Of a DNA stretch of 11,753 nucleotides, positions 8,642 through 11,753 are shown piece after piece. The position numbers and the translations under genes were made by a program. The stretch's first letter is position 1. The number at the start of each line of letters is the position of its first letter. The notes beneath the pieces were generated by a model. It saw only the letters and a program-made list of their open reading frames with translations, had not been told where the DNA came from and ran no database searches. The DNA is from Cochliopodium minus (lineage: Eukaryota; Discosea; Himatismenida; Cochliopodiidae): NCBI GenBank assembly GCA_024220525.1, contig JAMYWO010000532.1, positions 7,962 through 19,714 of the forward strand. The letters run 5' to 3'.

Positions 8642-9470
8642 TTAGAAGATGAACATGGAGATCAAAAGAATGAGAGCGAAAGAAAAAGCAATGGTGGAGG
8701 AAGCACTGACAGAGAATTGAAATTTCATATTTTGAGAACTAAAATATTTGGAAAAAGATCAATGAGTAGTGAAAAAAAGTTAATTTGAATGAAATTTTAT
8801 AAATCCCTCATTATTTTTCTTCATTTTTAAATTTAAATTAACTTTCTAAAGTAATATAAGGTATGTTATTTTATTATATTTCATGAAATATTAATAAATT
8901 TCTTTCAATTTGAGAATCTCTTTTAAAACAGTGATTTCTTTTGTTTTTATATTACAATTAAAATGATTTTTAATTATAAAATATAATTTTCTAAAGAAAA
9001 AATATAAAAATCAAAGTCGGAGATTGTTATGGATACTTTCTTGAAATATTCTTATTTTTTAAAAAAGTGATTTTTAAAATTATATTACCATCTTGGACCT
9101 GATGCAGCAAAGATGGTTTGACCACTATCTCCTGTTCCTACAACATAAGTATATTGGGATCCAGCTGGTTCGGTATTTGGAGAATTTGGGGAATGGAACC
9201 CATTTGGGTTGAATACACAGGTATCTCCAATCGTTTCTCTCACATTGTTTCCAGTGGAATTAAATTGGAAGATGATAGAATCAGCAACATTGACATTCAA
9301 AGAACTTGGAGAGAACACTGAAGCTCCTTCAGGTCCAACAACAACATTGTAGGCTGCAAAAAGAAAAGAAAATAATTAATTTTTACAGTTATATTAGATT
9401 TTGATTTTTTACTTGTTCCCAATGCAATGGCGATAAAAGCGAATAAGATAGCGATCAAGCAAAATTTCAT
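8642..9470 (-). CDS. Cupredoxin-like protein C, copper ligands lost
   Basis: Three exons, 9413-9470, 9089-9353 and 8642-8738, encode 139 residues from ATG 9470-9468, with the same exon lengths and phases as cupredoxin B. It has a signal peptide (MKFCLIAILFAFIAIALG), the fold with GNNVRE at the first ligand site and SGPRCSQNM in the carboxy loop, and a hydrophobic GPI-like tail. As in B, the ligands are Asn-55, Ser-104 and Arg-107 with Met-112 kept, while the disulfide Cys-65/Cys-108 and the N51-S-T sequon remain. B and C differ at 15 of 139 positions by hand count, so they are recent duplicates, and both lost copper before they split. Intron 2 is 350 nt, against 115 nt in B, and holds a repeat shared with the A-B gap. 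Probably a non-redox surface protein; the function is not known. Confidence 0.88.
9006..9025. repeat. 20-bp repeat, copy inside intron 2 of cupredoxin C
   Basis: Identical to 7112-7131, in the same orientation. It lies near the right end of about 225 extra bases (roughly 8812-9036) that intron 2 of C has and intron 2 of B lacks. The intron ends on both sides of this extra segment still align to B. Confidence 0.85.
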
Positions 9471-9717
9471 TTTTGATTTTTTTTTTATTTTTATTTTTTA
9501 ATTTTTCACTTTTAAATTTGATAATTCTTATATTTTTGTAATTGAGAAAGAAATGATTTCAATCACTTGAATGAGGTGAATTATTACTCCAGAAAGGATT
9601 TTTGGGTTTAAATTATTTGTTCATTCACAGAAAAAAAAAAACTTTGAGAGATCACCTTTTTATTTGATCTAACCAATATTTAAACCTAATTAGATAATAT
9701 CAAATTCTCTTATAGAG
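9471..9717. promoter_or_regulatory. Divergent promoter region, cupredoxin C / ankyrin gene
   Basis: 247 bp between two divergent start codons (cupredoxin C at 9470, ankyrin gene at 9718). It must hold both promoters. The only recognisable signal is the element at 9623-9660, shared with the cupredoxin B promoter. TATAG just before the ankyrin ATG could also be a splice acceptor of a 5' UTR intron. Confidence 0.6.
9623..9660 (-). promoter_or_regulatory. Conserved upstream element, cupredoxin C copy
   Basis: Lies about 150-190 bp upstream of the cupredoxin C ATG and 58-95 bp upstream of the divergent ankyrin ATG. ATTCACAG plus A10 and ATCACCTTTT are identical to the copy at 8033-8072; the spacer is two to three bases shorter. 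Orientation relative to the cupredoxin gene is the same in both copies. Confidence 0.55.
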
Positions 9718-11577
9718 ATGGAGGAATATGATCAAACTTTATTTCAATTGGTATTCTTTGGAGACTATCTTTCAACGAGAGAATATCTATCTCAATTTGA
9801 GGATCCATCAGGCCTAATAAATCAAATAGATCCAGTAAAGATTCTCCAAAATAAAGATATATTCAAACTGGACCGTTAATTTATACAAAAATTTTTATTT
9901 AACAGCAAATCTTTTGATCTTACTAATAATTTTCAAAACCCATTTCTATAGAAAAATGGATGGGGATATTTGCATTTATCGGCCAGCAGAGATTTTCCAG
10001 ATATAATGAGTTTATTGTAAGAACTTACTCAAAATCAAAATGACAAAAATATAATAGAAACATATTTTAAATAATCTATATCTATATTTATTGTTATTGT
10101 GAACAGTCGAAAAGGAATGCTTTTGGATAAAATGAAAAAAATATATTCATCATTCATTAATTATAATTTATTATAATTCAAATGATTTTATTTATTTATA
10201 GATTAAACTTTGAAAAGACTTTTATTTGTACTTCATTCTTATTGGAGGTTTTTTTTTCGAATAAATTTTAATCATTGGTTCAATATTTTTTTAAATAATT
10301 AATTTTGAATTTTTTTTTTTTTGATATTTATTTTGTAAAAAATTAAAATTTAAAGAAACAATTTTCTTCGTTATTTTTTCAAAAATTTTTTTTTTCAAAT
10401 TTTTTTTAAATTTTTGTTTGTTCCGTCAATACAAGAATAGAAAAGAAGGCAGACGTGAAAAAAGAAGATGGAGAGGGATTCACACCTTTGGAGAGAGCCA
10501 TATTGAGCTCGAAGGAGAAATGCATAGAAGTTTTGTTGGGACAAGAATATGACAAAGAAAGAAAGAACCAAGATGGAGAATCTTATTTACATTTGGCTGC
10601 CCAATCTGGTAATATATTATTAATTGATAAATTATTTTTAAATAAAAATTTAAATGAATTTTTTGAATTTTTTATTTTTATTTTTAATTTTTTTTTTAGT
10701 TTATCATACATCCTTTTCATTTTTTTTTGTTTTTTTTTTATTCATTTCTTAAACATTTTTTTTATTTTTTATATTTAATCACAACTTAATTAATTTTTTA
10801 AAATGTTGTGTTATTTAAAAAAATTTAATGTTATCATATTTTAATTTATAGTTATTTTTGAATTTTTAATGATTTCTTTAACAATATTTTTTATTTTTAT
10901 TTATTTTTTATTTTTTTATTTTTCTGAATTTTCATCTTTAATTTATTAAAATCTTTTATTCTAAAAAAAAGGAAATTTGAAAGCATGCAAGCTATTGGTG
11001 GACAAGGGAATGGACACGAATGAGAAAGATTCGTTTGGGTACAGCCCTTTCTTCTTTGCCGTAATCTACGACCATTTGCCCCTTGTCTCCTTCTTTGCCA
11101 ACATCCCCAATTTTGATGTTCAACATCTTGATGACTCAAATGAAAATGTATCCAAATTTTTTTATTTTGTTTTAGTATTTTTATTTATTATTTTTTATTT
11201 CATATTTTATATTTTATTTTTTATTTTTTATTTTATTATTTTATTATTTTATTATTTTTATAATTTTTAAAATATTTTGTTGTTTTTGATTCATATTATT
11301 TTTTAATTATTTATTTTATTTTAATTTTATCTTTTATTTTTTTTGTTTTTAGTAATTTTATTTTATTAATTTTTTAACAATTTATTTTATTATGATATTT
11401 TTTCTTTTTATTTAATAAATTTTTGTGATAATAATTTTTTATTTTAGTTTATTTTTTATTTTTATTTTTTATTTTAAAACAAGGTTTTGCATAAAGTGTG
11501 TTCTCATGAAACTTCGACCAAAATGTTAAGGAAAGTGTTGGAGTATGGATTTGACGTTAATGCAACCAACAAAACAG
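9718..11577 (+). CDS. Ankyrin-repeat protein, N-terminal part (5 exons, 3' end off window)
   Basis: Exons 9718-9834, 9952-10016, 10436-10608, 10972-11147 and 11484-11577 give 208 complete codons plus one base, all in frame with GT-AG introns. The start is ATG 9718. The product is a run of about six ankyrin repeats: residues 7-39 (LFQLVFFGDYLSTREYL), 41-73 (GWGYLHLSASRDFPDIMSLL), 74-107 (EGFTPLERAILSSKEKCIEV), 109-141 (ESYLHLAAQSGNLKACKLLV), about 142-175 (YSPFFFAVIYDHLPLVSFF) and 177-209 (VLHKVCSHETSTKMLRKVL). The TPLxxA and xLHLAA cores are clear in repeats 2-4, weaker in 1 and 5. Ankyrin repeats mediate protein binding; the partner and any downstream domain are unseen. The last donor (gttcct) is weak, and no AG follows 11596, so the next exon lies beyond the window. 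Exon 3 was placed at 10436 because that acceptor alone gives an unbroken repeat (LLIEKKADVKKEDG). Confidence 0.85.
10017..10435 (+). other. Intron 2 of the ankyrin gene (419 nt)
   Basis: Spliced from gtaaga to caag. The left half is ordinary AT-rich DNA and the right half, from about 10250, is poly-T-rich. A possible cryptic exon (about 10201-10246, between a TATAG and a GAG/gttttt) lies in it but breaks the phase into exon 3. Confidence 0.65.
10609..10971 (+). other. Intron 3 of the ankyrin gene (363 nt, T-rich)
   Basis: Almost entirely T-rich homopolymer on the coding strand, between gtaata and aaaag. It has no coding signal beyond Phe/Ile-rich readthrough, which is an artefact of the T tracts. 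Confidence 0.75.
11148..11483 (+). other. Intron 4 of the ankyrin gene (336 nt, T-rich, with octamer repeat)
   Basis: T-rich intron between gtatcc and caag. It contains three exact copies of the octamer TTTTATTA at 11231-11254. Nothing else was recognised. Confidence 0.75.
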
Positions 11578-11753
11578 GTTCCTTTAAATTTTAGAATTTA
11601 AAATTATTTTTTATTTAAATTTATTTTATTTTATTTTTATTTACATTAAAATTTTTTTATAATTTAATTTTTTTAAATTTAATAATTTTTTTTTATTTTT
11701 TTTTATTTTTTTTTTTTTTGAATTCATTTAAAAATTTGTATGCCATTGAAATT
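11578..11753 (+). other. Intron 5 of the ankyrin gene, running off the right edge
   Basis: Begins gttcct after the phase-1 end of exon 5. Apart from an AG at 11594-11595, far too close to the donor, there is no AG to the end of the window, so no acceptor is available here. Confidence 0.65.

Noticed and set aside
7444-9321. Plus-strand open frames opposite cupredoxins B and C
   Set aside because: Both are shadows of the conserved exon 2 on the other strand. They resemble each other only because B and C are duplicates.
7203-9470. Cupredoxins B and C as pseudogenes
   Set aside because: Both keep intact frames, splice sites, signal peptides, cysteines and tails. The ligand changes are identical in the two, which points to a shared change in role and not to decay.
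11737-11753. Final bases (tatgccattgaaatt) as the start of ankyrin exon 6
   Set aside because: They look slightly exon-like, but no AG acceptor occurs between 11596 and the window end, so the join cannot be supported.
1-11753. tRNA, rRNA or transposable element
   Set aside because: No tRNA-like arm set, rRNA segment, transposase or reverse-transcriptase motif, or terminal repeat was recognised on either strand. A covariance-model search was not possible.

Overview
The window is nuclear DNA of an intron-rich, very AT-rich single-celled eukaryote. Every gene here is split by GT-AG introns with donors of the gtaa/gtat type. There are no ribosome-binding sites, many introns are almost pure A/T homopolymer, and one protein carries an Asn-rich tract. 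The gene families (tandem PH domains, ankyrin repeats, small secreted cupredoxins, a DUF488 protein) fit an amoeboid protist such as an amoebozoan. A foraminifer-like rhizarian or another AT-rich protist cannot be excluded from sequence alone.

Layout, left to right. (1) 113-4930, minus: 13 visible exons of a gene for a protein with at least five tandem PH domains; its 3' end lies off the left edge. (2) 5206-5965, minus: a two-exon DUF488 gene with an Asn-rich N-terminal extension. (3) 6238-6887, 7203-7808 and 8642-9470, all minus: a tandem cluster of three short secreted cupredoxins, each with a signal peptide and a hydrophobic C-terminal tail like a GPI-attachment signal. The first keeps a full blue-copper ligand set. 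The other two are about 89% identical to each other and have lost three of the four ligands while keeping the disulfide cysteines. (4) 9718-11577, plus: the 5' part of an ankyrin-repeat gene that runs off the right edge; it is divergent from the last cupredoxin gene.

The genes do not form an obvious pathway. The cupredoxins are one locally duplicated surface-protein family. The PH protein is a probable membrane-lipid or scaffold adaptor, and the ankyrin protein a probable protein-interaction scaffold. The clearest non-gene signals are a conserved element upstream of both copper-less cupredoxin genes, a 20-bp identity shared by an intergenic gap and an intron in the cluster, a 20-bp perfect palindrome, and a change in base composition that falls inside introns of both flanking genes.

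Exon boundaries were worked out by hand from reading frame, splice dinucleotides, phase and domain continuity. All proposed joins keep frame, but no transcript evidence was available.
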